A stretch of DNA of 64,000 bases, taken from NCBI GenBank assembly GCA_025435555.1, contig JAIWWG010000022.1, positions 62,001-126,000 on the forward strand. Reading direction: 5' to 3'. A model generated the notes under the pieces. It did no database searches and was not told where the DNA came from. It was given only the letters and a program-made list of their open reading frames with translations. Positions 1 through 12,270 of this stretch are shown here, one piece after another. How positions within the stretch are numbered: the first letter of the stretch is position 1; each line of letters opens with the position of its first letter. A program made the translations under genes and the position numbers. Source of the DNA: Chytriomyces cf. hyalinus JEL632 (taxonomy: Eukaryota > Chytridiomycota > Chytridiomycetes > Chytridiales > Chytriomycetaceae).

Positions 1-1072
1 TTCCCTCAAAATGATTACATCAACATTGCCGACCATTTTCAAGTACTTGAGTCCACTTTGACGCATGAGACGAACCCGCTTGGCCCAGAACTACCAGAGC
101 TGGTACCCTGCAATCGCATTGCTGTGCGCACACAAGCGCCGTTGTACAAAATGGCTGTTCTCGTGAATGAAGCGAAAGGACAGTTCTGCGTTGCTATTGC
201 AATAAGGTGAGATGCATTTCCTTAGTTCTTGCTAGTCTGAGCCTCTGTTTTCGTCAAGTCACATGATTGTGGATGGTGTCAACTTCTACTCGCTGCTGTC
301 CATGCTCGACAAGAACCAAGCTGCGTCCTCACTCGAGTTCAGCTTCCGCCAAGGCAAAGAGGACACATCGTTGAAGCAGTCGTTCAAAAGCGTACTTCCA
401 AACTTGCACCAGTCAATGTTCGAAATTATGCCCACGTTTGGCCAACCGTTGCAATTCGCAGTGTCCGGACTTGTGCAGCGCATGAAAGCAATGCCGTCCA
501 TTTTGAAGGGAAGTGAGAAATGGCGGCGCGTTGATGTCCCATCAAAATGGATTGCGGACCAGAAACGACATGCCATACAGGACCTCGGCAATGCAGCGCC
601 GGACGGCAAACCCGCGTTTGTGTCCACGAACGACGTGCTTGTGTCTTGGTTCCTGCGCAGAGCGGGTGTCACAACCGGCGCCATGATCATCAACCTCCGT
701 GGCAAAGTAGACGGCCTGAACGAAAACAGTGCTGGGAATTACATGCGCTTGCTCACGTTCCAAACGGGTCAGTTTGAAACTCCTAGCGTAATTCGTGAAG
801 CCATTTCTGGGAACGGCAATGTCTTGAAAGCTTGTCCTGAATTGAAACGGAAGGATGCGAGGATTGGGTTCAATGCCAAGTTTGGTGTTGTGTCGAACGT
901 GTGTGCGTTGTTTCGGATTGTTGAGCTGCCAGAGTGCGAGTTCTTGGAGCATCACTACACGCATCGCGACGCGGATGTGTTGGCTGGGATCCCATACTGC
1001 ACAGTGTATATGGCTGCCCCAGGGAAGATTTGTATGCTGACAAATGTCGATGTGCAGTTTTTGCCTTCTTAG
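1..1072 (+). CDS. HxxxD-type acyltransferase (BAHD/condensation superfamily), 3' part
   Basis: The gene enters from the left edge. Exons are <1..206 and 259..1072, joined over a 52-nt GT-AG intron that restores the reading A-I-S-H-M-I-V-D-G. The HMIVDG stretch matches the HxxxD(G) catalytic motif of the BAHD/condensation-domain acyltransferases, in which the His acts as general base for acyl transfer from CoA or a carrier thioester. At least 340 residues are present. Downstream there is a typical second-half segment with a Val-Ser-Trp-Phe helix and an NLRGK strand (around 645-715). The plant-type DFGWG motif is not visible near the C-terminus, so this is probably a fungal acetyltransferase-like branch. 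Substrate is unknown. The family call rests on one motif plus general layout. Confidence 0.6.
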
Positions 1073-1181
1073 TTTCAATTTCGATCTATTAATACTTCAG
1101 CCGAGCACAACATGAGGAATAAATACTTGATCAGTCACTTCACCAACTGCCTGACTCTTTGAAATCACTGGGCCACATTTA

Positions 1182-4100
1182 TTACAACACACTCGCTCCA
1201 GTTATCAACCCCATGCTGCCCCATATCTTGGTCAAATCAACCACTCCCCGCGCGTTCAGGTTAATGAATCGCTGAATCGACAGAATGACTGGCATTGCTT
1301 CTATTTCAGCTTGCCGTGCCAAAACATTCAGCACATTACGTTGAGTCTCATCTGCACAGAAAGTCGGCCATCAGATAACGATGCAAGAAGAACTCCAACT
1401 CAACCAACCAATTTTTCGGTTCTTTTCAAAGCGCTTGATTGTAGAATCTGCACTGAAAAGAGACTTGAAGTACTGAAGCTGAGTGAGCAGCATGCTGTCC
1501 GTGAACTGCAAAAAAAAAAAGTGTTCAAATCAAAAAAATTACTTCCCGAGTCACAGCATTCACGACACGACACATTATCTACACTCACTTCAGGGGCCAA
1601 GACTCCTTTGCATGATTTCACTGGGCAGCGACGACTAATGACTGCAACACAACGCACACGTGCACCGCAACTCTTCTCATCACATACATTGCAACCTGAC
1701 ATGTACGTGCGAATTGCACTTCGAATGGCAACGAGAGTTTGTTGATTTATGCATCCATCTGGAATGCGTGCATGACAATCTGGGTTTTCACAATACAGGC
1801 CTGAAACAAACGTATGATGTCCTTCTGCAGAAGTCTGAGCCGAACAGGAAAGGGAGCAACGACTACATTAGACGAACAGCTTGCATCTTCATCCAAAAAT
1901 AGATTACCTCCAGTCTAAGGAGTCCTTGAAGCTGAAATGATGATTCGCATGTTGGACAAAAGATATTGAGACGGGTACATCTCTTGAACCTCTCTTCTTC
2001 ACTGATAGTAGACTCTAACGTGAAGAGCTTCTCTTCAATCATCTCAGAGGCATCCGTACTTGCATGGAACTTGGAAGCATCCAATCCTGGTAAAATGAAA
2101 CATCTGCATGATCAGCAACCTGAAACTGTGAACCTGTCAAGCGTAATTACCAAGGCAAGCAGCGATTCTAGATTGGTCAGTCCCATCAATTGGACTCAAC
2201 AGTCTTGAAAGCGGCGGAAGGACTTGATTTGCAAGATAGTACTGGTAATCCACTTTAAAAGGTGAATCTGTTTTCTTGACCTCATCAGGATGTTGCGCAC
2301 GGCCGGCAAGCCCGGTGCCTTCTCCAACCACGATCACGTACGGAACAGTATCACCAACTCGAAACGGAGACCCTTTGGCCTTCATCTGCAGTGCAACTTG
2401 AACGTGCGGCTGATTTTTAACGTCTGCATAATCCTCAGGGTTTTTCGTGAGACCCTGTGCACCAATGAAGATTCAAAGTTGTGAGCAAACATTTTGAACG
2501 AAGCATTGGAAAAAGAACCTACCTTGTTGATCACAAACTTGTCGACCGAAACTTCCCCCTTCTTCACATCTTCACCCAACTTTGCCAGGTAATCATGAAT
2601 ACTGCTTAACATTTCATCACGACCTTGGTCCGAAAAAATGGCATTCAGAACAAACCTGTCATCAAAATAATCCGACAAGATCGATTAGAAACACGAAAAG
2701 TCGGTTCAGAGTAGAGAGGAACACTTACTCGGATGCATCATGCGACAAATTGCACCAATCTCTTCGCACCACATCAAGACCTTTCTTTTCCATCGTGACA
2801 CTTGTTTTTCCATCCTTTTCTTCCACAATCAACGCTGCGTACTTTTTCTTTTTCAGCAACAGCATCTTTTTGAAGATACCATCAATCTCAATTTCAAGCA
2901 ACCGATACCGCTTGTTCACTGCCCGCTTGAAGTCGTTACCACACTTGATCACATCTTTCAGCGTGTCCGTGTTGGTATGAATCATGATGGAATCCGTGTC
3001 TCCATAAATAACGTCCAACTTCTCGCTTGTTGCTAAATCCACCGTATTTTGCAAAATTTCACGCCCGCGTGAGGTGACAAGCATTGCGAGAGGTTTTGCG
3101 TAGAATCGTGAGTGAGTGAAACCGAGACATCCATACATGGAGTTTGCAGTTAATTTCAGCGCCTGCTGGCGAATGTTAAGTTCGGAATATTCCGCTTCGC
3201 TGAGCTTGGGGCTTTTCATAAGGCTTTTGACAGCGCGACGGCGTTCAACGAGTGTGGCGAGAAGTTTGGGAAGAATTCCTTGGGGAACGCTCGAGTCAGG
3301 AGGTGTTGGGACTGTGTCATCATCCTGACATTTACAACATTAGCTAGAATGTTCACGCAGTTCCAGCAGAACTTATAGACGAACCATATCAGCAGGGCGC
3401 TCAACCGTGGTAAAGCAGATGTTGAACTCTTGAATAATTGACGGGTACAGCGAGTTGAAATCCAACATCAGGACAAACTTTTCATACAACCCCTTTTTGG
3501 GTTCAAGCACAAGACCTCCCGCGTAAGCCGGCTTACGGCGAGTCGAGATGTTTGCGCGAGCAATTTCACCTCCAAATCCATCGTCTGTAAGGAAAAAAGC
3601 CGACGTTCAGATGCTTCGGTTTTTGGAGACAAAAAGTCCATACCATCATCGTCCTTTTGGAAATCAACCACTTGAGCTTTCTGCCTCCCCAATTTGTCCG
3701 GAACGATGAATTTTTTGTTGTGGAATTCGTGAAGCAGCAGATACTCATTTCGATCTGCTCTGGATCCAGCCATAATGGTTCGAGACCTGGTAAGACCCCA
3801 TTTAAAAGAACAAACACCAGCGTAAGAAGCAGCAACACAAACAAACCATAAATTCCCAGCTAATCCAGTCAACTGTTTCGTCAATGGTAAAACCTGCAGT
3901 TTCATCATCAAGCTCGCCGAAAGCACACAGTCAGTTTCACAATGCTTCAACAGCCAAAACAGCTGCTGAGCATCCCAAAACAGCTGTGGGATTTTGTCCA
4001 AATCCAATTCTTGGCGAACAATTTTGAGTTGGGTCAAAGCCATATTTGTGAGCGTGTAGCTTTTAGCTTTCATCACATAGTCCTGTCGGAGTTCAATGTT

Positions 4101-7056
4101 AAGATGCTGTTACAGTTTCATTGAAACGCAAAGACAACACCTTCGCGGACATAAACGTGTCACAGAGAATGCGACCACTAGCAACGGTTCTTTCTTGAAA
4201 CGTGGTGTCTCCCGCACCACCGGCACCTGCTTGCAATTTTGGCCACTTCGTTCGGCGCAATCGTCCGAGCTTAGACCAGCCATCTGACTTGTTCGCCTTC
4301 AAACGATGCAGAAGGATATCCAAATCAACACCAATGAAGTTGTGGCCGACGATAATATCTGGGTCGGCTCGATGAATCTGGGCTGTGATGGGCGATTTAG
4401 AGACCAGAAGTGGTCAATTCAGACGGTAATTTACTCACCAATTAGATAGTTCAAAAGCCCCTTTTCATTCGGAAGCCGTTCAATCGCACGGCCACTTTTT
4501 TTCGCAGTTGCAATCAGCTCATCAAAGCCCGCAGGCATAGGCACCCCTGTTAGAGGCCTGATGGCCGAATAAGATAACGGTGCGCTCGGCGGTGATGTGC
4601 CGTCAATTGAAACTGGATTTCGAAATTGACATCAGGCATGGGTAAAAAAAAAGGGCTTGGGAATTCTGACTGAATACCATTATTGTAAACCATCGCGCAA
4701 GCAGCCACAATTTCGTTTGTATTTTTTTGATGGTTCATCACTGTACGCAAACTGATGCTCATCGCGGTAAACGGGGGTGGCGACTTTAATCGAGAGATCT
4801 CTTCCATTTGCGATTCGGTCGCGGCCTTAACCATTTTGGGGCCTTCAACATGGATTTCAAGTTTCGTCCAAGAGATCTACTCTCATTTGTTAAGGATGGA
4901 CATGATAATATATGTTACTTACTGGGTTGGTTCGACTGATTTTGGGCTGCTGGATTTGAATCCAACATGGTCCCATCAATTTCCGTTTGATAATGAAGTT
5001 TTCAAGCGCAGACGTATTTGATCCAAAAACATGGCTGAAATTGACACCACTCGTATCCATTGGAATTGCTGGGTCTAAGGCAAGTAAGAGGTGAGAAGTT
5101 GAGGCAGGCTGCTACCCTCGCTAGGACGCTTACATTTATACGAATAGGCCACCTTCAAGTAATCTGACTCAACAGGTACACCTGGGATCTCGAAAGCATA
5201 TTTACGCGTCACTGCACAGGATCTTTTCTCCTTGACGCCATGATTGGACAGGACATGATCGATTTCATCGAAAACATCTTTCATGGTGACATCAAGGTCT
5301 GTGTCATTCCCGGCTAAATGAACAAAAATGTGAGGAATTCTTTCCAATCTTCACAACCATCTTGCAGAAGAAACTGTCTGAAGCATACCTTGTTTTCGTT
5401 GGACTCTGGGTAACACAAACAGAACTCGACTCATGTTTTGTACAGTGATGCAGCAACTCACGAATCTGGAATCCGTCTTGTTGAATACCTGAGCAAAAAA
5501 ATTTAGGCACCACAAAATTAATTCCTGTTGGAAAATATCACCTTCGCAAAAACATAAACAATTCCATCCTTTTCATATGCATCGAACCAATAAGCAAAAA
5601 GGCTTCCATCTTCTTCAAAGTAGTCAGCTTCGTTCGCACTGCCGCTCAACATTGAGCTGGAAGTCCCTGCTCCTGGTCCATTTTGTTGAGTCGCTGTAGT
5701 GTCTCCTACCGCCAATGAGTCCATCACACTTGTCCATGAAGTATATCCTGCCGGCGTTGCAGTTTCATTTTTCGGGCCAACTGAAGTGGAAGCGACAGCG
5801 GGGGCTTGTGTTGCGAATTTCGGAACAAATTGGGCCGCGGACACACGCTTAACAGATTTGGCAGGATCAGCTTCGAAGCTCCTAATTGTGACCCCTGAGG
5901 TGGCAAGCTGCGGTTTCGACGATTCAAGTGGTGGAGGCGATGGAGCCTCTTGCTTTGCATTTACATCATCCGACAGGTTGGCGCCGGTGAGTGTTGGCGC
6001 TTCAAGTGGGGTTTTCCCAGTTGGCAACATTTCCGCCTCCTTTGGAATCACGTCCGTATCGGATAAGTTGACTCCATAATCAAAATCGTCCATTGGAGCT
6101 TGCGTCATGTCCTCGTCCACAGGCAAAATGTCGCCCATAATGTTTTCATCCTCCTCCTCATTATCCGAAAGCTGGGTACGTATCATTGAGCAAAATGTTC
6201 AGACCCACAAAATTCGTCGGTTGGCAAGTTCGCATCCACTAACCTGAAAAGAGTTTGCAAATATATCATTTCGCCTCGAAGTCTGAAAGTCGCCCACAAT
6301 CCCGTCGTACTTGAATAGGGATTCATCAGTGCTTGGTTCCGTGGACTCAGTGACAGCAAACATGGGGTCCACTTCTTCGGCGGCATCCAAGTCCTTAAAA
6401 ATGTCATTCATGAGCGCTTCTTCATTCACCGCAGGCATATCCTTCTTTTTCTGGACAACTCGTGGTGCTGGCTTTCCGACGTCATCTTCAGTAGCCGAAG
6501 CAGAAGTTGCGGCAAACTTTGCTGCTTGCTTGTTAAAGAATGTCGACACGCGTGCATCCTTGTGCGCCTTCTTCTGCTTTGATTTCTTGTTCTTCCTGCC
6601 TGCGAAGTTGCTGTCAGAATTAAAACGAATGCACTTGAGAAGGCTGGATGCATTACCAAATGTCTCTTCGTCGGCTTCGCTGTCTTCACCGCTCGAACCA
6701 TCGCCGCCCATGTCATCACCGTAGTCCGCATACCCTCTTCCATCGTCGTCAACGATGAAATCGTCTTCTTGGATACGTTTCTAAGATATTTCAAGTTACG
6801 ATGGGTCTGCCAAACAGCGGGGCCAGTTCCCACCTTTTGAATGGCGTTGAATTCCTCTTCTGTCACTTCATCGTAAACCATCTGTGCCTGTGCCGAGAAT
6901 GAAATGAGTCAGGGGCCCGTCTTCCGAAGAGGAGAACACTCGCACGGCACAACATACCTCCTGAGACGTGTCCAGTGCACTGAGTCGTGATGCACCGTCA
7001 TTTCGGATGCGTCGCAGTTGCGCAAGGGACTCGCTCCCCTTCTTTTGTCTGCGCAT
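1182..7056 (-). CDS. POL1: DNA polymerase alpha catalytic subunit (replicative B-family polymerase)
   Basis: Extends primers made by primase at origins and Okazaki fragments in the nucleus. Twenty exons (minus strand, low to high): 1182-1351, 1409-1505, 1589-1834, 1908-2086, 2151-2454, 2523-2655, 2729-3324, 3385-3584, 3644-3786, 3847-4082, 4141-4382, 4439-4612, 4678-4876, 4923-5074, 5134-5313, 5389-5488, 5542-6171, 6244-6780, 6834-6887, 6958-7056. They close in frame to 1556 aa. Diagnostic parts: N-terminal VYDEVTEEE and DDFIVDDDG blocks; FSHVFGSNT; exonuclease-like region; motif [11 protein letters not shown]; motif [10 protein letters not shown]; motif C YGDTDS; KKKYAAL; and two C-terminal zinc modules (CPTC with CENPDC, then CNVCDEKSC with CPVKSC). 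The C-terminus ends [10 protein letters not shown], as in the family. The ATG at 7056 gives the expected basic N-terminus. It is divergent from the SEL1 gene, so the two probably share a promoter. Confidence 0.97.
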
Positions 7057-7124
7057 CCTTTTTTTTTTAACTTTTGTTGCAAAATTCGGACAAGAAAACG
7101 AACAAGTTAATTGCAAACCAAGCT

Positions 7125-9029
7125 ATGCGTCACAAACTCAAGGACGCTCTTGCATCGTCGAAAGGAGGCTGCGAAAAGGCGAGTCTTTCAGAGATCGAGA
7201 TCCGGATTTGTGAACGGAAGAATGAATGCATGGCGGTCCAGCATGTTGGTCGCGTACTTAACGACCGTGTGCTCCTTCGAAACAGACATCACTTGCGCTC
7301 GCCCATTTCCACGCTTCCATCAAAAAGGGCGTTGATGCCGTCCGCTTCTTTGAGCTTGCTCGTAATGCGGGAATCGAGGCCAACACAGTCTCAACTTCGA
7401 ATGCTGCCTATCACATTGCATTGCTGCACAGAAATGTATTTCAATGGATTCGCCCTTATTTAAACTGTCTCGTCCTTCTCATGGGCATTCTTTCACTCGT
7501 GCTTGTGTCCTATGTGTATCAAGGGTTGTGGCGACTTGCCTCCTTCAAACTCACTTTCAATTGAATGGATCACGCGCGCTGCCACCGACGGCAGCGATTC
7601 ATGCTGGATGGTGATTGCATGGTCTCTTCACATGCCCATCAACGAATCACTGATACATGTCTCTCAGATTCTCGGCGACTGGCACATGCAAAATGCGCAG
7701 AACCTACCAACCGATACACGTTACAGTGAAACATCCGACTCTGACCACGACGATCAAGAACAACCCTCAAAAAACTCATTTCAAGAGCGCAGTGTCAAAC
7801 TGGCGCTGAAAGCATGGTCTACCGGTGCAAAGCGAGACAATCTTGAATGCATCCTTCGACTTGCATCCCATTACATGCAACAAAAAAATTTCCAAGCCGC
7901 TTTAAAAATGTATCAGCGTGGGTCTGATAAGTTTCAAGACCCAGAATGCGTCCGAATGCTCGCACAAGTTCATTCAGTCATGGTCTCGGAAGTGATTGAA
8001 GATGGATGCGTTGTCGCTGGATCCAATTCGGCGGATCATGTTGTTGAGTCTTCGTCAATGGGCGAGACGCGTCTGTTAAAAAAGCGCAAGCGCAACGCGG
8101 ATCAACTCTTGAAAGACGCTTCTGATTCTGACGAAGCGGACGGCGACTTTTCTTCATGGTCCGCTTCCAAAATTGTTTCTCAATATTTAAAGTATTGCAA
8201 CCTGGCCGCAACACAAGGTATAGCACTGGCAAAGATAAGCTGTGAAACTTGTGGATCCAACTAAACACGTCTCAATCTGAAAAAAAGATGACACATCTTC
8301 GCTTCTTTCTCTCGCATCTAGCACCTCAACAGGCCTTAAAAACTCGTCGTCTGAAACTCCTCTTCTCTCTCGCGATACCCCCCGTGCACTTTCCCTGTAT
8401 TTAAAAGCGTTTGAAAAGGGCGCTCCTCCTGCCTCATTATATGCGGCAGCTAAATTGCTTTTCGAAGGCAGTGAAAATCTTGCTCGTGACCGTGTTCGGG
8501 CAATGGATTTGTTCCTTGTCGCTGCAAGGGCAGGATGTGGTCAATTTGCCCGCTTAGGTGATCTGCTGGCACATGGTAATGAAGAAGACACTGGTCAAAG
8601 CGAAGTAGAGAGTCGAATGCGTGCTATTAAAGTGTATGAGGAAGGTTGCAGCGCTGGAGAGGCTGAATGTTTTGTCAAACTGGGAGATTGTTTTAGGTGA
8701 GAAGGTCCGCATTTCGTTCACTGCTGATGATGATGCCACCTTGATTTTAACATCCTTTCAGGCTGGGACTTGGCTGTGAAAAGGATATCTTCAAGGCGTT
8801 TGGTCTGTACGAACGAGGTGTGCGAATGTTTGGTGATGCTCAAGCAACAGAACGACTTGCCTTTTGCCTTCATCATGGAGAAGGCTGCATCAAAGATAAA
8901 CGGCGGTCGAGGTGCGTGCATGTTCTCTTCAATTGGGTAAAGGTTGCCCATCTAAATCTGAGAAAAAAGAGCGCTCCTCGAATCGATTGGGAGGAAAGAT
9001 GTCGAAATGTAAAGCAGCGAAGAATGTAA
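7125..9029 (+). CDS. SEL1-repeat (TPR-like) protein
   Basis: Exons read: first exon from about 7125 (uncertain end, about 7244), then 7286-7435, 7524-8217, 8288-8696, 8762-9029. The protein carries several SEL1-like helical repeats, for example NAAYHIALLHRNGCGD followed by SLSIEWITRAATDG, then ALSLYLKAFEKGAPPAS, RAMDLFLVAARAGCGQF, RAIKVYEEGCSAGEAEC and KAFGLYERGVRMFGDAQ. An acidic and basic low-complexity part (SDSDHDDQEQ, KKRKRN) lies in the middle. SEL1 repeats act as scaffolds in signalling and ER-associated degradation. No signal peptide or membrane segment survives splicing, so an Hrd3/SEL1L role is not supported. A 51-nt stretch near the 3' end (8911-8961) could be a further intron without changing frame. 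It lies 68 bp from POL1 in divergent orientation. Confidence 0.75.
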
Positions 9030-9120
9030 TAAGTTCAGCAGACAAGTTCGATTGCGTCGATTGCGTTCATTCATTCCCAATTAAAACATGCTTCTCACCC
9101 ACCTAAATTGTCCGAAAATA

Positions 9121-12099
9121 CTAAGCGTCCACCTTGAGAACTTCGTTGAACAGCGGGTACATGTCACACATCACAATCACCCGGACAAGGTCCCCTTCCC
9201 CACCACCAACCTTCCACATGGCATTCGCCAAAGATACGGCAATCTGCGCTTGTCCAACGTCGACATCCACTTCCACACGCATCACGGCTTTATAGTCCAG
9301 ATAAACCGGCACCCTTCTCACTTCGTCAAACAAAACAACCCCAAACACAGGAGCCCTTGCACCAACACCACCACTCACCGTCACTTCGATCACATACTCA
9401 GTCCCTAACCAACCAGCCGACCGCACCGCCGCCTTGCTCACTTTCCATCCACGCGGCTTCTCACTCACAGAACTCGCATATACTCTTCCTCTTGCCGCAC
9501 CCACCGTTACGATCCTCCCGCGCGTGCTGCACATGTTTGTTTGAATCGCACCAATCAAACTGCTGATACTGTCTCCACACCAGGAACTCCATGACATCCA
9601 CGACGGCGCAGTAGGTGTCCCAAACATGCCCGACTCCACATCAAAATGACTCGCGACACTGAAACCTGTCATAGGGATCGGTGGTCCACCGGTAATAACG
9701 CTGAATTGGCTCCACAGTTCGAACGTCGTGCCGTCAGGATGGATGCTTAGAATTCCCGGGGCAAGTGTGGGTGTAGTTGGATCGAGGATAATACTTGCGT
9801 CTTGTTCGAGGAGACCGGCGGCGATCCAAACGAGGTAGTCTGTGGAGGTGTCATTCGAGGAGATGACGTGAATGATTGCAGCGAGAAGATTAACGCTGTC
9901 GAAACCGATTTGATTGAGGGAGATCCAGCTGGGAGGATACGAGGGCTTCAGATTGTAGATATGGAGAGTGGTGGCAGATGTCAGACGTGTGGTATTGATC
10001 ATGCCAGAAAACATGGGCACAAGCTTGTTTGCTGCAGTTCTGAAAGTAAAGAGTCGTTTGGTGGATGTCATGCTGTTGTCAAACATTGTTACGGTGAGGT
10101 TGTATTGCGTGTCACTGGCCAAGAACCCACGCGGTGTGATCAAGACACTGCCAGATGTGGACAGGTACTCAATAGTAAGGCCGTTTGTTGGAGGCGATAA
10201 CTCGGCAGTCGCTTGCAAAACATGTGCCACACGCGGTTTGTTGTCTGAAACGATCAACAAGCGAATGTGCCAGACACCGCTTGTGGTGAACCCGTCAGGA
10301 ACATCGTTTGCAATGATACCGCCTGGATATAGGTAGTAAAGATTTCTTCCGTCAGACATCCCAACCGCATCGATTTCGCTTGTTTGTGTGTGGCATCGAG
10401 GGTCCTTGCGTGTCTTGGCTTCCAAGCAATAACGGTACGGAATGGAAATGATACGGCCGTCTTCAGACCCAAAAACTACACTTGTATGCCCGAGTGCTGG
10501 TGATGCGTTGATTTCCCGATGATCAGGGTCCTACACACGCACAATGTCAGCACGAGACAAAGAAAAGTCATAAAACATGGTACCTCGGTTGTATCAAAGC
10601 TCCAGATCAAATCCCCGGTATCAGGTTTTAGCGCATAAATCATCCCGTTCGCGGCTCCAAAATAGACGGCGTCCAGAGCGAGAGCAGGTGAAGTGCGAAT
10701 GGGATAATTTACGCGGTACCGCCAGACTGACTTTCCAGTGAGCGAGTTGACTGCATAAAAGACTCCATCTTGACTTCCAAAGTAAATGCATCGCCTGGCA
10801 GCGTCAACAGCCACACCGCCGTAAATCTGATCACCAGCCGAAAAAGTCCAAACTGAAAAGGATTATGATGGATGGCAAGGATATCGAGCCGAAAGAATTG
10901 TTGCCAAACCAGTGTGCCCGTTTGTGTGGTTCACTGCCCGCATTACGCCGTTCCAGGAACCAAGAAAAACCATTTTCAAATCAGCTTCCACAGCTGGACC
11001 GCTTGAAATCGAATACATTTCCTGCCAGTCGGAGAGATGTTAAAAATGGAGAGCCCAAACAGAAAGTTAGTACCTCATGAAACCAGATACACTTTCCATT
11101 CTTGTCGAGTTTGAAATATTTGCCATTCATGGACGATCCAATCACACTGCCGGAACGTGTAATAGCAGGCCCGCTCCAGATTGTCCCATAAGGTAAAGGT
11201 CCCGGATAAAAGTTGTACGCCTCAGAACCATTCGCATGAATGGAGTAGAGGCGGTAATCATCATTTCCAATATAAACGCGACCATCGATCGGCGAAATCT
11301 GAACCTGTCCTTCAAACCACGTGGAAGTGCCTCCGTGCGCAGTTATAAAGCTTTCTTCCCCGCATGTGAGTCCTTCGTGCTCATCGGCAGTTCCTTCCTG
11401 GTGGTGGGCAGCAAATTTCCAGTGTATAGTGCCGTCATGAATGGACGCGTTGTACACGTGTCCGTCTCCACTTGCAAAGATGATGTTTTCGCCGTGTATG
11501 GCCGCAGCGGAATCAATGATTTCACCGGTTGTGATTTTCCAGAGAACTTTACCAGTAAGCTCGTCTAGTGCGTAGAATTTGCGGTCTGCAGAACCAATGA
11601 GGATTTGCCCAAATGCGGAGATGGCCGGTACTGAAAAGATTCCGCGACCAGTTTGGAAGGCCCAATAGTTTGCGTTGTGATTTGCAGTTGGGTCAGTTGC
11701 TGGCTTTAAGTGAGTTTTAAAGGGCGCAAAACCCGTGTTTTCACACGTGGACCTGAAGGAGGGCCAAGGATGGGACAAGTGCTTTGAGGTGGACGCTTGG
11801 GACCGAGTCCGTTGCTTGGCGCCGAAGCTTGTTTGGAGATGCGAGCCAAACACAAACACGAGTGCTGTGATGAGGATAATAATGACGGCGGACAGAGCAA
11901 GCTTGAGCGGAGCTATACCCTCTTCTTTTGGTTGGCGAGAGCGAGTTCGGGAGTTTCCGGGTCCGGAGGAACGGGCAGCGCGAAGGTCCGGACGACCGCG
12001 TCCATTGCTTTCAGTTGCTTCAGGCCGCGTCTTGGCGCGCATGGTTGCGGGCCTGCTCCGGCTCCGGACTGCACGGCGACGCGTTGGTTTGTCTTCCAT
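9121..12099 (-). CDS. Membrane-anchored PQQ-type beta-propeller protein
   Basis: Exons (minus): 11074-12099, 10910-11021, 10584-10852, 9121-10530, giving 938 aa in frame. The N-terminus is strongly basic (RRRAVRSRSRP), then one membrane segment (about residues 66-86, LALSAVIIILITALVFVF). This predicts a type II protein with the bulk in the lumen or outside. The next about 400 residues hold PQQ/quinoprotein-like blades, each with a Tyr-Ala-Leu or Tyr-Ser strand, Gly-Asp/Asn turns and a closing Trp: KFYALDELTGKVLWKI, VYNASIHDGTIHWKF, RLYSIHANG, VFYAVNSLTGKSVWRY, MIYALKPDTGDLIWSF. The last about 450 residues are a Ser/Thr-rich beta domain without a family I recognise. No PQQ-dehydrogenase catalytic residues are identifiable, so a scaffold or sensor role is more likely than an oxidoreductase. 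Confidence 0.8.
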
Positions 12100-12270
12100 G
12101 TTTGGGAAATAAAGTGATTATAGTTTTTGTATCTTGTCCAGCTTGCGCAGTCTCCACGGCTGTATTTCAAACAGTCATTGTCAGTTTCTCGCCCGTTACA
12201 GCTACAGCAACGGTATTCGAACTGCTCCAAGCCAAGGTTAAAATGAAGAAAGAGATTCGAAAAACCCAAA

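Noticed and set aside
1311-1745. 144-codon plus-strand frame
   Set aside because: Overlaps the zinc-module exons of POL1 on the other strand and has no domain.
5699-6079. 126-codon plus-strand frame
   Set aside because: Antisense shadow of the low-complexity POL1 exon 5542-6171.
7436-7523. Transmembrane-like frame (ILSLVLVSYVYQG) in the SEL1 gene, suggesting an Hrd3/SEL1L membrane protein
   Set aside because: It lies inside a GT-AG intron. Splicing it out joins two halves of a SEL1 repeat (IALLHRN to GCGDLPPSN), while reading it leads to a stop.
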